A DNA stretch of 32,476 bases from Meiothermus luteus. Its GTDB lineage: Bacteria; Deinococcota; Deinococci; Deinococcales; Thermaceae. Positions 21,516-29,968 of this stretch are shown here, piece by piece. Under the pieces are notes generated by a model. That model saw only the letters and a list, made by a program, of their open reading frames with translations. It did no database searches and was not told where the DNA came from. The number at the start of each line of letters is the position of its first letter. The first letter of the stretch is position 1. Location of the stretch: assembly GCF_003574085.1 (NCBI RefSeq), contig NZ_QWKZ01000024.1, forward strand, positions 1-32,476. The letters run 5' to 3'. The translations under genes were made by a program, and so were the position numbers.

Positions 21516-22807
21516 AGCTGCGCCTGCGGCTGGCCCTGCTGGCCTTCGGTCTGACCGCGGGGGGGCTGGCTTTGGGCCTGGGGGGGCTGTATTTTCTGCT
21601 ACAGAAGCAGGCCCTGGCCCAGATGGACCAAGCGCTCGAGTCGCTGGCCCGCAGCATCCTCAAGGCTGCCTTGGCGGACCCCAAGCACCACCTGTCCCCG
21701 GAGGCTGAGGATGAGCTGACCCAAGAGGAGGGCATCAGCTCGGCCCTCGTGTATCAGGATGGACGGCTCCACTACGCCAGCGGGGCGCTGGACGTCCCCG
21801 AGCCTTTGGATGAGGATGGACTGAGGCGGGGCTGGGGGAGGGCCAGCCGGAACGGATGGCGGGTGCACACCCTCTCGGCCCAGGGGCTCACCGTGCAGGT
21901 GGGCCGGCCCTTGGCCCCTTTGGAGAACTCCCTGATGCTCTATGTGGAGCTGGCCGCTCCCCTGGGGGTTTTGCTGGGGCTGCTGGCTGGGGGGGTGGCC
22001 TGGATTTGGACCGGGCAGGCCCTGAAGAACCTGGAGGGGCTCGCCCAGGCTGCCCGCGGCTTCTCTGAGGAGGCCGAGGTGCCTTTGTACCAAGGCCAGG
22101 ACGAGGTGGCTGAGCTGGCCCGCAGCTTTGCCGAGCTGCTGGGGCGGCTGCGGGCACAGCGGCGCTGGGAACGGCAGTTTTTGGCCTTTTCGGCCCATGA
22201 ACTGCGCACCCCCATCGCCGCCTTTAGGGCCAGCCTGGAGGCGGCGATGCTGCGGGGTGTGCTGGGCCCTGCCCAGATAGGGCGGTTGCACCGGGAGGCG
22301 CTGCGGCTCGAGCGGCTGGCCCAGAATCTGCTGGCCCTCTCCCGGGCCGAGGCGGGTGAGGTGCGGCCCCAGGCCCTTGACCTGGCCGACCTGCTGCGGG
22401 AGGCCTACGACCGCTTTCAGCCCCTCGCCCTGGAGCGGGGTTTTGACCTGCGGCTGGAGGCCCGCGCGGTTTGGGTTTGGGCTGACCCCGGGCTGCTCGA
22501 GCAGGCCCTGGGCAACCTGCTCTCCAACGCCCTTTGGCATGGGCGGCCAGGAGAGGTGGGTTTGTTTTGCGGGGCGGATGGAGAGGAGGCTTGGCTCGAG
22601 GTGACCAACGCCATCGCTGCGGGGCAGGGGAGCGCCGCGGAGGGGCTGGGCCTGCGGGTGGTACGGGCAGTGGCCCAGAGCCTGGGGGGACGGTTTGAAC
22701 TGAGCTTGGGTTCCTTTGCCCGGGCCCGCTTGGTCCTGCCCCTTCAGCTTGGATTCAGCCCTTTCTTTCAGGATGGGGCCGGTGGTCGGAAAGACCCCAA
22801 GAGGTGA
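21512..22807 (+). CDS. Membrane sensor histidine kinase
   Basis: A 431-residue kinase with membrane helix 1 (about 5-29), an extracytoplasmic sensor region of about 110 residues rich in acidic residues (PEAEDELTQEEG and DVPEPLDEDGL), membrane helix 2 (about 142-167), a HAMP linker, phospho-acceptor His229 in FSAHELRTPIAAF, N-box ALGNLLSNALWHG and a G-box around GLGLRVVRAVAQSLGG. The D-box is degenerate (EVTNAIAAGQG), as in many NPG-type kinases. It pairs with the response regulator by 4-nt overlap. The acidic loop could bind a cation, but that is a guess. The far C-terminus is an unstructured tail. Confidence 0.92.
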   Translation: MKLRLRLALLAFGLTAGGLALGLGGLYFLLQKQALAQMDQALESLARSILKAALADPKHHLSPEAEDELTQEEGISSALVYQDGRLHYASGALDVPEPLDEDGLRRGWGRASRNGWRVHTLSAQGLTVQVGRPLAPLENSLMLYVELAAPLGVLLGLLAGGVAWIWTGQALKNLEGLAQAARGFSEEAEVPLYQGQDEVAELARSFAELLGRLRAQRRWERQFLAFSAHELRTPIAAFRASLEAAMLRGVLGPAQIGRLHREALRLERLAQNLLALSRAEAGEVRPQALDLADLLREAYDRFQPLALERGFDLRLEARAVWVWADPGLLEQALGNLLSNALWHGRPGEVGLFCGADGEEAWLEVTNAIAAGQGSAAEGLGLRVVRAVAQSLGGRFELSLGSFARARLVLPLQLGFSPFFQDGAGGRKDPKR

Positions 22808-22811
22808 GCGT

Positions 22812-23120
22812 ATGAAAAGGTTCAAACAGCCCTTGATGGCCCTGTTGGCCCTGGTTGCTCTGGCTGGGGGTGCGCTGGCCAGCCCGGCCCCTGCCCCAAG
22901 CGCCCATCCCACCACCCAGAAGAGCGCCCACAGGATCGCCCCGGTTAATGTCAACACCGCGACCCTGGCGCAGCTCGAGACCCTCCCCGGGGTGGGCCCC
23001 AAGCTGGCGGCGCAAATCATCCAACACCGCCCCTACAAAAACGCCCAAGAGCTACAGGCTAAGGTTAAGGGCATCGGCCCTAAACTTTGGGCCAGCATAA
23101 AGCCTTACGTGCGCTTCTGA
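22812..23120 (+). CDS. Secreted helix-hairpin-helix protein (ComEA-like)
   Basis: A 102-residue protein: signal peptide about 1-23 (LMALLALVALAGGALAS), an Ala/Pro-rich linker, then two HhH motifs. VNVNTATLAQLETLPGVG with PKLAAQIIQHRPY is the ComEA-type first hairpin, and VKGIGPKLWASIKPYV the second. ComEA proteins bind double-stranded DNA at the surface or in the periplasm during natural transformation; other small exported HhH proteins are also known. The ATG lies 4 nt after the kinase stop, with GAGGTGAG as ribosome site, so it belongs to the two-component operon. It lacks a clear lasting membrane anchor. Confidence 0.8.
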   Translation: MKRFKQPLMALLALVALAGGALASPAPAPSAHPTTQKSAHRIAPVNVNTATLAQLETLPGVGPKLAAQIIQHRPYKNAQELQAKVKGIGPKLWASIKPYVRF

Positions 23121-23141
23121 GCGCAAACCCTTCCCTCCTGC

Positions 23142-23166
23142 ACACGGCCCGCTGGGCCGTGTTTTT
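23142..23166 (+). terminator. Intrinsic terminator after the HhH gene
   Basis: A perfect 9-bp stem (ACACGGCCC at 23142-23150 with GGGCCGTGT at 23154-23162), a 3-nt loop and a T-run to 23166. It ends the two-component operon and separates it from secA. Confidence 0.9.
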
Positions 23167-23208
23167 GCCCGCTGCCTGGACCCCGCAGCCATTCTCATCC
23201 GGAAGGGG

Positions 23209-23214
23209 TAGAAT
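23209..23214 (+). promoter_or_regulatory. -10 box TAGAAT of secA, near-leaderless
   Basis: TAGAAT stands 11 nt above the secA ATG at 23226. No Shine-Dalgarno follows it and no good -35 was found. The layout fits an mRNA starting a few nt before the ATG, as is common in Deinococcota. Confidence 0.45.
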
Positions 23215-23225
23215 CGCATTTGGTT

Positions 23226-26200
23226 ATGCTGGCCTGGATTAGCCGACTGCTGGACAACAATGAGCGCAAGGTGGCCCGCTATTGGAAGACCGTGGTGGGG
23301 CCCGTGAACGCGCTCGAGGATGAAATCTCGCGCATCCAAGACCTTGCTGCGGAGTACGCCCGGCTGCGCGAGGCCCACAGGAACGGGGCCAGCCTGGATG
23401 AGCTTTTGCCCCGCGTTTTTGCCCTGACCCGCGAGGCCTCCAAGCGCTACCTGGGGCTGCGTCACTACGATGTGCAGCTCATTGGAGGGGCGGTGTTGCA
23501 CGAGGGCAAAATCGCTGAGATGAAGACCGGGGAGGGCAAGACCCTGGTGGCCACCCTGGCGGTGACCCTCAACGCCCTCGCCGGCAAAGGGGTGCACCTG
23601 GTCACGGTCAACGACTACCTGGCCCGGCGCGACGCGGAGTGGATGGGCCCCATCTACCGGGGGTTGGGCCTCACGGTGGGGGTGGTGCAGAACCACTCGA
23701 GCCCCGAGGAGCGCCGCAGGGCCTACCTCTGCGATGTGACCTACGTGACCAACAGCGAGCTCGGCTTTGACTACCTGCGGGACAACATGGCGGTTACCCC
23801 CGAGCAGCTTGTTTTGCGCCACGATACCCCCTTACACTACGCCATCATTGACGAGGTGGACTCGATTCTGGTGGACGAGGCCCGCACCCCCCTCATCATC
23901 AGCGGCCCGGCGGAGAAGGCCACCGATGTGTACTACCGCATGGCCGAGATTGCTAAAAAGCTCGAGCGCGGGGAGAAGCCCCCGGTGGGCAGCAAGGCCG
24001 AACCCACGGGGGACTACATCGTGGAGGAAAAGCAGAAGGCGGTCCACCTCACCTTGCGGGGCATTGCCAAAGCGGAGAAGCTCCTGGGCGTGGAGGGGCT
24101 TTTCAACACCGAGAACATGGAGCTCGCGCACATGCTCACCCAGGCCATCCGGGCCAAGGAGCTCTACTTTCGCGACCGGGAGTATATCGTTCAAGACGGC
24201 CAGGTCATCATTGTGGACGAATTTACCGGCCGCTTGCAGCCGGGCCGCCGCTTTGGTGAGGGGCTGCACCAGGCCATTGAGGCCAAGGAGGGGGTCAGGA
24301 TTGAGCGGGAGAACCAGACCCTGGCCACCATCACCTACCAGAACTTCTTCCGCCTCTTCGAGAAAACCGCCGGGATGACCGGCACGGCCAAGACCGAGGA
24401 GAAGGAGTTTCAGGAAATCTACGGAATGGATGTGGTGAGCATCCCCACCAACCGCCCGGTGATCCGCAAGGACTACCCCGATGTGGTCTACCGCACCGAA
24501 AGGGGGAAGTTCTTTGCGGTGGTGGAGGAGATCGCCGAAAAGTACGAAAGGGGCCAGCCGGTCTTGGTGGGCACCATCTCGGTGGAGAAGTCCGAGCGGC
24601 TTTCGGCCATGCTCAAAGACGTTCGCCACTTCCTCCCACGGCTGGAGGCTCGAGCCCAGCTGCTTTTGAAGGCGGCGGAGAAGCAGTCGGGCGAGGAGTG
24701 GGATAAGCTCAAGAAGGCCTTGGGGCGCCCTGGAAACCTGAGGGAGGCCGATTTGGAGGCTTACGAGCCCCTTATTCCGCCCAAGGGCAACCTCCGCACC
24801 TACTGGGAGTACCTAAAGCGGGCCGTACACACCGCTGAGCTCATCCGAAAAGGCATACCCCACCAGGTCTTGAACGCCAAGTACCACGAGAAAGAGTCGG
24901 AAATCGTGGCCCAGGCCGGGCGGAGCAAGACCGTGACCATTGCCACCAACATGGCTGGCCGCGGTACCGACATCAAGCTGGGGGGCAACGCCGAGTACCT
25001 GGCCGCCGATCTGCTGCGCAAGGAGGGGCTGGAGCCCCGCTCGGAGTGGCGCATTGAGCTCTTCATCAAGAAACTGGTGCAAGGGGAGGAAGAGGAAGCC
25101 CTCAGGTTGGCCGCCGAGATTGGCGTGCGCCCCTCGGTGATAGACGAAATCCGTCGCCTGCGGGATACTTGTGCTGCCGACGAGGTGCGGGTCAAGGAGC
25201 TTGGGGGGTTGCACATCATCGGCACCGAGCGGCACGAGTCGCGCCGGATTGACAACCAGCTCCGGGGCCGTTCGGGGCGCCAGGGCGACCCGGGCAGCAG
25301 CCGCTTTTATGTTTCTTTTGACGATGACCTGATGCGGCTGTTCGCCTCGGAGCGGGTCATCGCCATGCTGGACCGGATGGGCTTTGACGACTCGGAGCCC
25401 ATTGAGAACCAGATGGTCACCCGCTCCATTGAGCGAGCCCAGAAGCGGGTTGAGGACCGCAACTTTGACATCCGCAAGCAGCTTTTGCGTCTGGACGAGG
25501 TGATGGCCCGCCAGCGGGAGGTCATCTACGCCCAGCGGCGCAACGTGCTTTTGGGGAGCGACGAGGTGGTGCGCGAGGGGGCTTTGGCCATGATTGAGGA
25601 CACCGTGGACGGGGTGGCCTCGAACTACCTAAACCCCCAGCAGCACCCCGACGACTGGGACCTTGAGGGCCTGCGGGCGAGCCTTCTGGACTACATCCCA
25701 GCCCTGCGGGACTTTGATTTCGAGGGCCTGCGCAAGCTCAAGGCCGAAGAGGGGATTGAAAGGCTGGTGGAGGCCGCTAGGGCCGCCTACGAGGCCCGCG
25801 AAACCGAGCTCAACGCCCAGGGGCCAGGGCTGGCCCGGGCGGTAGAGCGCTTTGTGACTCTGCAGGTGGTGGACAACGCCTGGAAGGAGCACCTGCACAA
25901 CATGGATGTGCTCAAGCAGGGCATCTTCCTGCGCGGATACGGTCAGCGCGACCCATTCCAAGAGTACAAGCTCGAGGGCACCCGCTTCTTCAACGAGATG
26001 ATCGCCAGCATCAAGAGTGAGGTGACCCGGTTCCTCTTCCGCCTTCAGGTGGAGGTCAACCGCCAGCCCGTCCCGGCGCCGGTTGCCCCAGAAGTGGAGC
26101 GCGGGGCGCCCCTGCCCCCTTCCGACCCCTTCACCGTGCGCCGCCCGGGGCGTTCCTCGGCCTACGCCGGGCTGAGCCGGGCCGAGCGGCGGCGCTTGGA

Positions 26201-26231
26201 GCGCGAGGAGCGTAAGAAGAACAAGGGCTAG
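23226..26231 (+). CDS. secA: Preprotein translocase motor subunit SecA
   Basis: A 1001-residue SecA. The N-terminus [23 protein letters not shown] is typical. Walker A is MKTGEGKTL (near 100), the DEAD-like box DEVDS, and the second helicase core holds [17 protein letters not shown] and [18 protein letters not shown]. The cross-linking domain and helical scaffold lie between and after. It drives post-translational export through SecYEG. The C-terminus ends [14 protein letters not shown] and lacks the CxCxSGx8CH zinc tail used for SecB. The ATG at 23226 is preferred over a TTG 6 nt earlier. A large insertion-like linker of the usual Thermus kind (about 480-520) is present. Confidence 0.97.
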   Translation: MLAWISRLLDNNERKVARYWKTVVGPVNALEDEISRIQDLAAEYARLREAHRNGASLDELLPRVFALTREASKRYLGLRHYDVQLIGGAVLHEGKIAEMKTGEGKTLVATLAVTLNALAGKGVHLVTVNDYLARRDAEWMGPIYRGLGLTVGVVQNHSSPEERRRAYLCDVTYVTNSELGFDYLRDNMAVTPEQLVLRHDTPLHYAIIDEVDSILVDEARTPLIISGPAEKATDVYYRMAEIAKKLERGEKPPVGSKAEPTGDYIVEEKQKAVHLTLRGIAKAEKLLGVEGLFNTENMELAHMLTQAIRAKELYFRDREYIVQDGQVIIVDEFTGRLQPGRRFGEGLHQAIEAKEGVRIERENQTLATITYQNFFRLFEKTAGMTGTAKTEEKEFQEIYGMDVVSIPTNRPVIRKDYPDVVYRTERGKFFAVVEEIAEKYERGQPVLVGTISVEKSERLSAMLKDVRHFLPRLEARAQLLLKAAEKQSGEEWDKLKKALGRPGNLREADLEAYEPLIPPKGNLRTYWEYLKRAVHTAELIRKGIPHQVLNAKYHEKESEIVAQAGRSKTVTIATNMAGRGTDIKLGGNAEYLAADLLRKEGLEPRSEWRIELFIKKLVQGEEEEALRLAAEIGVRPSVIDEIRRLRDTCAADEVRVKELGGLHIIGTERHESRRIDNQLRGRSGRQGDPGSSRFYVSFDDDLMRLFASERVIAMLDRMGFDDSEPIENQMVTRSIERAQKRVEDRNFDIRKQLLRLDEVMARQREVIYAQRRNVLLGSDEVVREGALAMIEDTVDGVASNYLNPQQHPDDWDLEGLRASLLDYIPALRDFDFEGLRKLKAEEGIERLVEAARAAYEARETELNAQGPGLARAVERFVTLQVVDNAWKEHLHNMDVLKQGIFLRGYGQRDPFQEYKLEGTRFFNEMIASIKSEVTRFLFRLQVEVNRQPVPAPVAPEVERGAPLPPSDPFTVRRPGRSSAYAGLSRAERRRLEREERKKNKG

Positions 26232-26233
26232 CG

Positions 26234-27100
26234 ATGCTCTCCCGCCGCCGGCTGCTCACCCTTTTGGGTTTGGGGGCTGTGGGGGTGGCGGCGTTTTGGG
26301 CTCGAGCAGCGGCCTACCGCTTTGAGATTAGCCGGTACCGACGGGTTCTGCTGGGCCTAGAGAGGCCGCTTCGGGTGGTGCAGATGAGCGATCTGCACTA
26401 CGGGGCCTTGGTTCACGCGGGGTCGGTGCGGGCCTGGGTGGCGGCGGCCAACGCGCAAAGCCCAGACCTGGTCGTAATTACCGGCGACCTGGTGGACTCG
26501 GGGGTGCGCTTGCCAGGTCTGGGGGTGCTGTACCGTGCGGCTACCCCAGACCTCGAGGCCCTGCTCGAGGCCCTAGGGCAGCTTCGCGCCCCGCTGGGGG
26601 TTTACGCTGTGTGGGGCAACCACGACAACAGCCTGCCCGAGGTGAAGCGCCGCTTGGCTAAGGCGCTGCCCCGCTACGGCGTGGAGCCCCTTTCCAACCG
26701 GGGGGTTTGGGTGCGGGAGGACCTGTACCTAAGTGGGGTGGAGGATTACTGGGCCGAGGAGGCCGACCCCAGGGCGGCGCTCGCCGGATACCGGCCAGGC
26801 CGGGCCAGCCTGGCCCTGGCCCACAACCCCGACTACTGGGACTTCTACTATGGTCTTCCGGTTTCCCTGGTCCTGAGCGGTCATACCCATGGGGGCCAGG
26901 TCTACCTGCCGGGCCTAGGGGCGCCCTGGACCCCCTCCTACTACGGGCAGAGCTACCTGGGCGGATTCTACAGCCCTGGCTATAGCCCGGCTTCCCCTCC
27001 GGTGCACGGGTTTGTCTCGCGTGGCCTGGGGGTCACGCTTCTGCCCTTGCGGGTGAACGCCCCGGCCGAGCTGGTGGTTTTTGACTTTGTCCCGGGGTGA
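26234..27100 (+). CDS. Tat-exported metallophosphoesterase (YkuE-like)
   Basis: A 288-residue protein starting MLSRRRLLTLLGLGAVGVAAF, a twin-arginine-like signal or anchor. The calcineurin-type phosphoesterase motifs are all present: SDLHYG (Asp53, His55), TGDLVDSG (Asp85), GNHDN (129-132), LALAHNPDYW and SGHTHGGQVYLPG. These bind two metal ions. The arrangement is that of YkuE-type cell-surface phosphoesterases; the substrate is unknown. The ATG is 2 nt after the secA stop, so it is probably co-transcribed with secA. Confidence 0.9.
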   Translation: MLSRRRLLTLLGLGAVGVAAFWARAAAYRFEISRYRRVLLGLERPLRVVQMSDLHYGALVHAGSVRAWVAAANAQSPDLVVITGDLVDSGVRLPGLGVLYRAATPDLEALLEALGQLRAPLGVYAVWGNHDNSLPEVKRRLAKALPRYGVEPLSNRGVWVREDLYLSGVEDYWAEEADPRAALAGYRPGRASLALAHNPDYWDFYYGLPVSLVLSGHTHGGQVYLPGLGAPWTPSYYGQSYLGGFYSPGYSPASPPVHGFVSRGLGVTLLPLRVNAPAELVVFDFVPG

Positions 27101-27112
27101 TGGTCGGGGTGC

Positions 27113-27118
27113 TATCCT
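27113..27118 (+). promoter_or_regulatory. -10 box TATCCT with leaderless GTG start
   Basis: TATCCT, then GGGGTT, then GTG (27125). The same -10/GGGGTT/GTG layout occurs before the gene at 30838. There is no Shine-Dalgarno, consistent with a leaderless transcript. Confidence 0.5.
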
Positions 27119-27124
27119 GGGGTT

Positions 27125-27634
27125 GTGAAGCCTTCGCCCTACTGGCGCTTGGTCTGGGTGGGTCTGCTTGGGGTATGGGTTTTTGCCGCCCTGCTGTACG
27201 GCTCCCTGCCCGAGCGCATCCCGAGGCATTTCGGTCTGGATGGGGCGGTGACCGGTTGGGACCCCAAGGGCGCTTTTTGGTTTCTCCCTGTAGCGGCCAG
27301 TTTGGTGGTTCTGCTCCCCTACTTTTTGCTGCATCTGGCGCTCAAGGGCCGCAATTCCCTAAGCCTTCCCCATAGGGCAACCTTTGAAGCCCTACCCTCG
27401 GACGGGCAAGAAAGGGTCCTGCAGCGGCTTAGCGGTTGGGTTGCAGGACTCTCCCTCGTCGCCTTGCTGCTCTTTGCCCAACTTCAGTACGAGGTGCACC
27501 AGGTGGCTACAGGCCAGGTCCAAAAGCTCGGCGCTGGTGTTTGGGTGGCGCTGCTGGGGCTGGGATGGTGCTTAGTTTGGATGCGGTTGGATTTGGGGCG
27601 CGCGGTTGGCTGTGAGGCTCAGCGCACCCGGTAG
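27125..27634 (+). CDS. DUF1648-family membrane protein
   Basis: A 169-residue protein with three or four predicted membrane helices. Between helices 1 and 2 lies YGSLPERIPRHFGLDGAVTGW, then DPKG, which is the DUF1648 pattern (also seen in SdpI-type immunity proteins). The start is a GTG 24 nt after the phosphoesterase stop, with its own -10 box. The 3' end overlaps the tyrA gene on the other strand by 16 nt. Its function is unknown. Confidence 0.75.
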   Translation: MKPSPYWRLVWVGLLGVWVFAALLYGSLPERIPRHFGLDGAVTGWDPKGAFWFLPVAASLVVLLPYFLLHLALKGRNSLSLPHRATFEALPSDGQERVLQRLSGWVAGLSLVALLLFAQLQYEVHQVATGQVQKLGAGVWVALLGLGWCLVWMRLDLGRAVGCEAQRTR

Positions 27635-28701
27635 CCGATGCCCTGCAGGATTTGCCGGGCTTGCTCGCGCTCCTCGAGCGTAGCGAAGCCCATGCGGATG
27701 GCCCCACCCTCGTCGCGGATGGCCAGCACCTCAAAGTTCTTTATGTTGATGCCGGCCTCTCCCAAGGCAGTTGAAACCCGGGCAATCTGGCCGGGTTTAT
27801 CGGGCACCTGGACTACCAGTTCGTGCATCACCGGCAAAAGGCTCCGCCTGACGATGGGCAGCGCGTCGCGGGTGCGCTTGGCCTCTTGGGCCACCTCGAG
27901 CAGCGCCTCGGGCCTTTCGAGCAAGTTCTCGAGTTCCAAAAGCACCGCCCGCAGGTCTTCCACCGCCTCCTTTAGGGCCTCTTTGTTGGCCACCACCATA
28001 TCCCGGCTCATCCGGGGCGAACCAGAGGCCACCCGGGTCAGGTCGCGGAAGCCCCCGGCGGCCAGGAACATCAGCAGCTCGTGGTGGGGGTCCTGGGCCA
28101 CCAGCCGGTTGAGCCCGATGGCCAGCAGGTAGGGCAGGTGGGAGATTCGGGCCACCAGCCGGTCGTGCAGCTCTGGGGGAATCACCAGGGGGTAGGCCCC
28201 CAGGTTTTCCACCAGCCCGCGCACCTGGGCCAGGGCCTCGTCGGGGGTCTGGTGGTTCGGGCTGATGACCCAGACCGCGTTCTGCAGCAGCCCGGCGTGG
28301 GCCGCTTCCACCCCAGCCTTCTCGCTGCCGGCCATGGGATGGGTGCCCACGAAGTTGGGCAGAACCCCGCTCAGGGCCTTCACTACCGGGCCCTTCACGC
28401 TGCCCACATCCATCCAGAGGCTCTGTGGGTTGGCGTACTGGGCCAGCCGCCGGCCCTCCTCCACCAAGACCCCCACCGGGGCGGCGAGCACGCCCAGCTC
28501 GAGCTCTCCCACCCAGCCCCCAGGGGCAGTGTGTACCCGGTCCACCACCTGCAGGGCCAGGGCGTCCTCCAGGGCCCTGGGGTCAGGGTCGTAGGCGTGG
28601 ACCTCCTCAGCCAGGAAACGCTCCCGCAGGCCCAGCGCCACGCTGCCGCCCAGCAGGCCGATTCCGAAGATGCCAACCTTGCGGAAAAGGGGTTTCATCA
28701 T
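27619..28701 (-). CDS. tyrA: Prephenate dehydrogenase with C-terminal ACT domain
   Basis: A 360-residue protein. The Rossmann motif VGIFGIGLLGGSVALGL (9-25) binds NAD, DVGSVKGPVV and FVGTHPMAGSEKAG are the prephenate dehydrogenase active-site blocks, and the ISHLPYLLAIGL helix follows. Residues about 289-360 (HELVVQVPDKPGQIARVSTAL and INIKNFEVLAIR) are an ACT domain, probably for tyrosine feedback. It converts prephenate to 4-hydroxyphenylpyruvate. It lies 40 nt downstream of the DAHP synthase gene on the same strand, under the same attenuator. The 3' end is convergent with the DUF1648 gene. Confidence 0.95.
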   Translation of the reverse strand: MMKPLFRKVGIFGIGLLGGSVALGLRERFLAEEVHAYDPDPRALEDALALQVVDRVHTAPGGWVGELELGVLAAPVGVLVEEGRRLAQYANPQSLWMDVGSVKGPVVKALSGVLPNFVGTHPMAGSEKAGVEAAHAGLLQNAVWVISPNHQTPDEALAQVRGLVENLGAYPLVIPPELHDRLVARISHLPYLLAIGLNRLVAQDPHHELLMFLAAGGFRDLTRVASGSPRMSRDMVVANKEALKEAVEDLRAVLLELENLLERPEALLEVAQEAKRTRDALPIVRRSLLPVMHELVVQVPDKPGQIARVSTALGEAGINIKNFEVLAIRDEGGAIRMGFATLEEREQARQILQGIGYRVR

Positions 28702-28741
28702 AGGTGTTGCCCTGCGTTCGGGGCTTTTTTGCGGTACTTGG

Positions 28742-29779
28742 CTAGACCATCTCCAAAGGCTGGGAGAGCCTGCGGCCCAGGGCCGGCAGCAGGGCTTTGA
28801 TGCGGCTCATCATTTCGGTGAACTGGGCCTCGTTGAGCTGCTGGGCTGCGTCGGACTGGGCTTTTTCTGGCTCGGGATGGGTCTCCACGATAAGCCCGTC
28901 GGCGCCGGCGGCCAGCCCTGCCAGGGCCAGCGCCGTGACCCAGTCGCGCTTGCCGGCGGCGTGGGAGGGGTCAATCCAAACGGGCAGGTGGGTGAGGCTT
29001 TTGAGCACCGGCACCGCCGATACATCCAGGGTGAAGCGGGTGGACCTCTCAAAGGTGCGAATGCCCCGCTCTACCAGGATGACCCGCATGTTGCCCTGGG
29101 CCAGCACGTACTCCGCCGACATCAGGAACTCCTCCAGGGTCATGCTCATGCCGCGCTTCAGCAGCACCGGGCGGCCCGACTGCCCGGCAGCCTGGAGCAG
29201 GGCGAAGTTTTGCGCGTTGCGGGCCCCAATTTGCAGCACGTCGGCGTAGGCCGCCACCAGGTCTACCTGTTCCGGCGAGACCACTTCAGTCACGACGGGC
29301 AGGCCAGTTGCTTGCCGGGCCTGGGCCAGTATCTCTAGGCCCGCTTCCCCTAGCCCTTGGAAGCTATAGGGGGAGGTGCGCGGTTTGAAGGCGCCTCCCC
29401 GGAGCATCTGGGCGCCGTGTTGCTTGACGTAGCGGGCTGCTGTGAGGGTCTGCTCCAGGCTCTCCACCCCGCAAGGCCCGGCCGCGACCATCACCTCCCC
29501 CCCGCCGGTGGCCCCGGTGGGGAAGCGCAGCACGGTGGGCCGGGGGGAGACCTCGAGGCTGGCCAGCTTGTAGGGCTTGGAGATGGGAATCACGTCTTGC
29601 ACGGGCTCTAGCGCGCGGAAGTGCTCAATTAGTTCTGGGGTGGGCCCCTTGCCGATGGCCCCAATCAGGGTGGTGTGCTCCCCCTCGGAAACATGGGGCC
29701 GGTAGCCCACCCGCCGCACCTCCTCCACCACCGCTTCTATCTCCTTCGGGCCTGTGCCGTGCTTGAGGATGATTAGCAT
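28742..29779 (-). CDS. aroF: 3-deoxy-7-phosphoheptulonate (DAHP) synthase, type I beta
   Basis: A 345-residue protein: N-terminal ferredoxin-like regulatory domain (about 1-70, MLIILKHGTGPKEIEAVVEEV), then a TIM barrel. The barrel has the metal and substrate motifs AAGPCGVES, GGAFKPRTSPYSFQGLGE, LLKRGMSMTLEEFLMSAEYV, WIDPSHAAGKRDWV and IVETHPEPEKAQSD. It makes DAHP from phosphoenolpyruvate and erythrose 4-phosphate, the first shikimate step. The N-terminal domain in this class mediates Tyr/Phe inhibition. GAGGAGG lies upstream of the ATG. Transcription is governed by the leader-peptide attenuator upstream, and tyrA follows. Confidence 0.96.
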   Translation of the reverse strand: MLIILKHGTGPKEIEAVVEEVRRVGYRPHVSEGEHTTLIGAIGKGPTPELIEHFRALEPVQDVIPISKPYKLASLEVSPRPTVLRFPTGATGGGEVMVAAGPCGVESLEQTLTAARYVKQHGAQMLRGGAFKPRTSPYSFQGLGEAGLEILAQARQATGLPVVTEVVSPEQVDLVAAYADVLQIGARNAQNFALLQAAGQSGRPVLLKRGMSMTLEEFLMSAEYVLAQGNMRVILVERGIRTFERSTRFTLDVSAVPVLKSLTHLPVWIDPSHAAGKRDWVTALALAGLAAGADGLIVETHPEPEKAQSDAAQQLNEAQFTEMMSRIKALLPALGRRLSQPLEMV

Positions 29780-29796
29780 GCTTCCTCCTCTTGCGC

Positions 29797-29828
29797 AAAG
29801 AAAACTTCCGGGGTTTTGTCCCCGGAAG
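29797..29828 (-). terminator. Attenuator terminator of the aro leader
   Basis: Read leftward: CTTCCGGGG (29828-29820), loop ACAAAA, CCCCGGAAG (29813-29805), then TTTTCTTT (29804-29797). It is a strong intrinsic terminator just before the DAHP synthase ribosome site. Flanking TTGCGCA/TGCGCAA arms (about 29836 and 29792) could close an outer stem. Confidence 0.9.
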
Positions 29829-29846
29829 CTTGCCTGCGCAAAACCG

Positions 29847-29930
29847 CTACGCCAGCCTCACGGGGACCGCGGGCCAATAAAAGTACCCGAAGGGATGGGT
29901 CTGGCCGGGCTGTCCCCGATGGGCCTGCAT
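29847..29930 (-). CDS. Aromatic leader peptide of the aroF-tyrA attenuator
   Basis: A 27-codon reading frame, ATG at 29930 to TAG at 29849-29847. Residues 13-20 read PFGYFYWP: codons TTC GGG TAC TTT TAT TGG give Phe14, Tyr16, Phe17, Tyr18 and Trp19, so five of six residues are aromatic. All three aromatic amino acids are sampled. It has no Shine-Dalgarno, and the predicted transcript start is only about 4 nt above the ATG, so it is probably translated as a leaderless message. It lies between the aro promoter and the terminator and is followed by DAHP synthase. Its job is to sense charged Phe, Tyr and Trp tRNA. Confidence 0.85.
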   Translation of the reverse strand: MQAHRGQPGQTHPFGYFYWPAVPVRLA

Positions 29931-29938
29931 ATGCTGTG

Positions 29939-29968
29939 AGTCTATAGGTGGTCTTCGGGTTTTGTCAA
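29939..29968 (-). promoter_or_regulatory. Promoter of the aroF-tyrA operon
   Basis: Read leftward: TTGACA (29968-29963), then TATAGA after a 16-nt spacer (29946-29941) or TAGACT after 18 nt (29944-29939). The perfect -35 contains the TGA stop of the thioesterase gene. Initiation is expected near 29934. Confidence 0.8.

Larger units (their letters stand above)
29780..29934 (-). promoter_or_regulatory. Transcription attenuator leader of aroF-tyrA
   Basis: The leader has three segments that pair in exclusive ways. Segment 1 is CGGGGAC (29918-29912), segment 2 GTCCCCG (29867-29861), segment 3 CGGGGAC (29824-29818). Segment 3 overlaps the 5' arm and loop of the terminator. 1:2 pairing leaves the terminator free; 2:3 pairing breaks it. 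A stalled ribosome on the aromatic codons (29891-29874) would cover segment 1 and release segment 2 for the 2:3 antiterminator. This is the classical amino-acid attenuation design. Confidence 0.85.

Noticed and set aside
21599-23020. Long open frame (473 codons) opposite the kinase and HhH genes
   Set aside because: Antisense shadow with low-complexity composition; the forward strand has all kinase motifs.
28709-28732. GCCC...GGGC followed by TTTTTT between tyrA and aroF
   Set aside because: The stem is only about 4 bp and the T-run is on the strand with no gene ending there.
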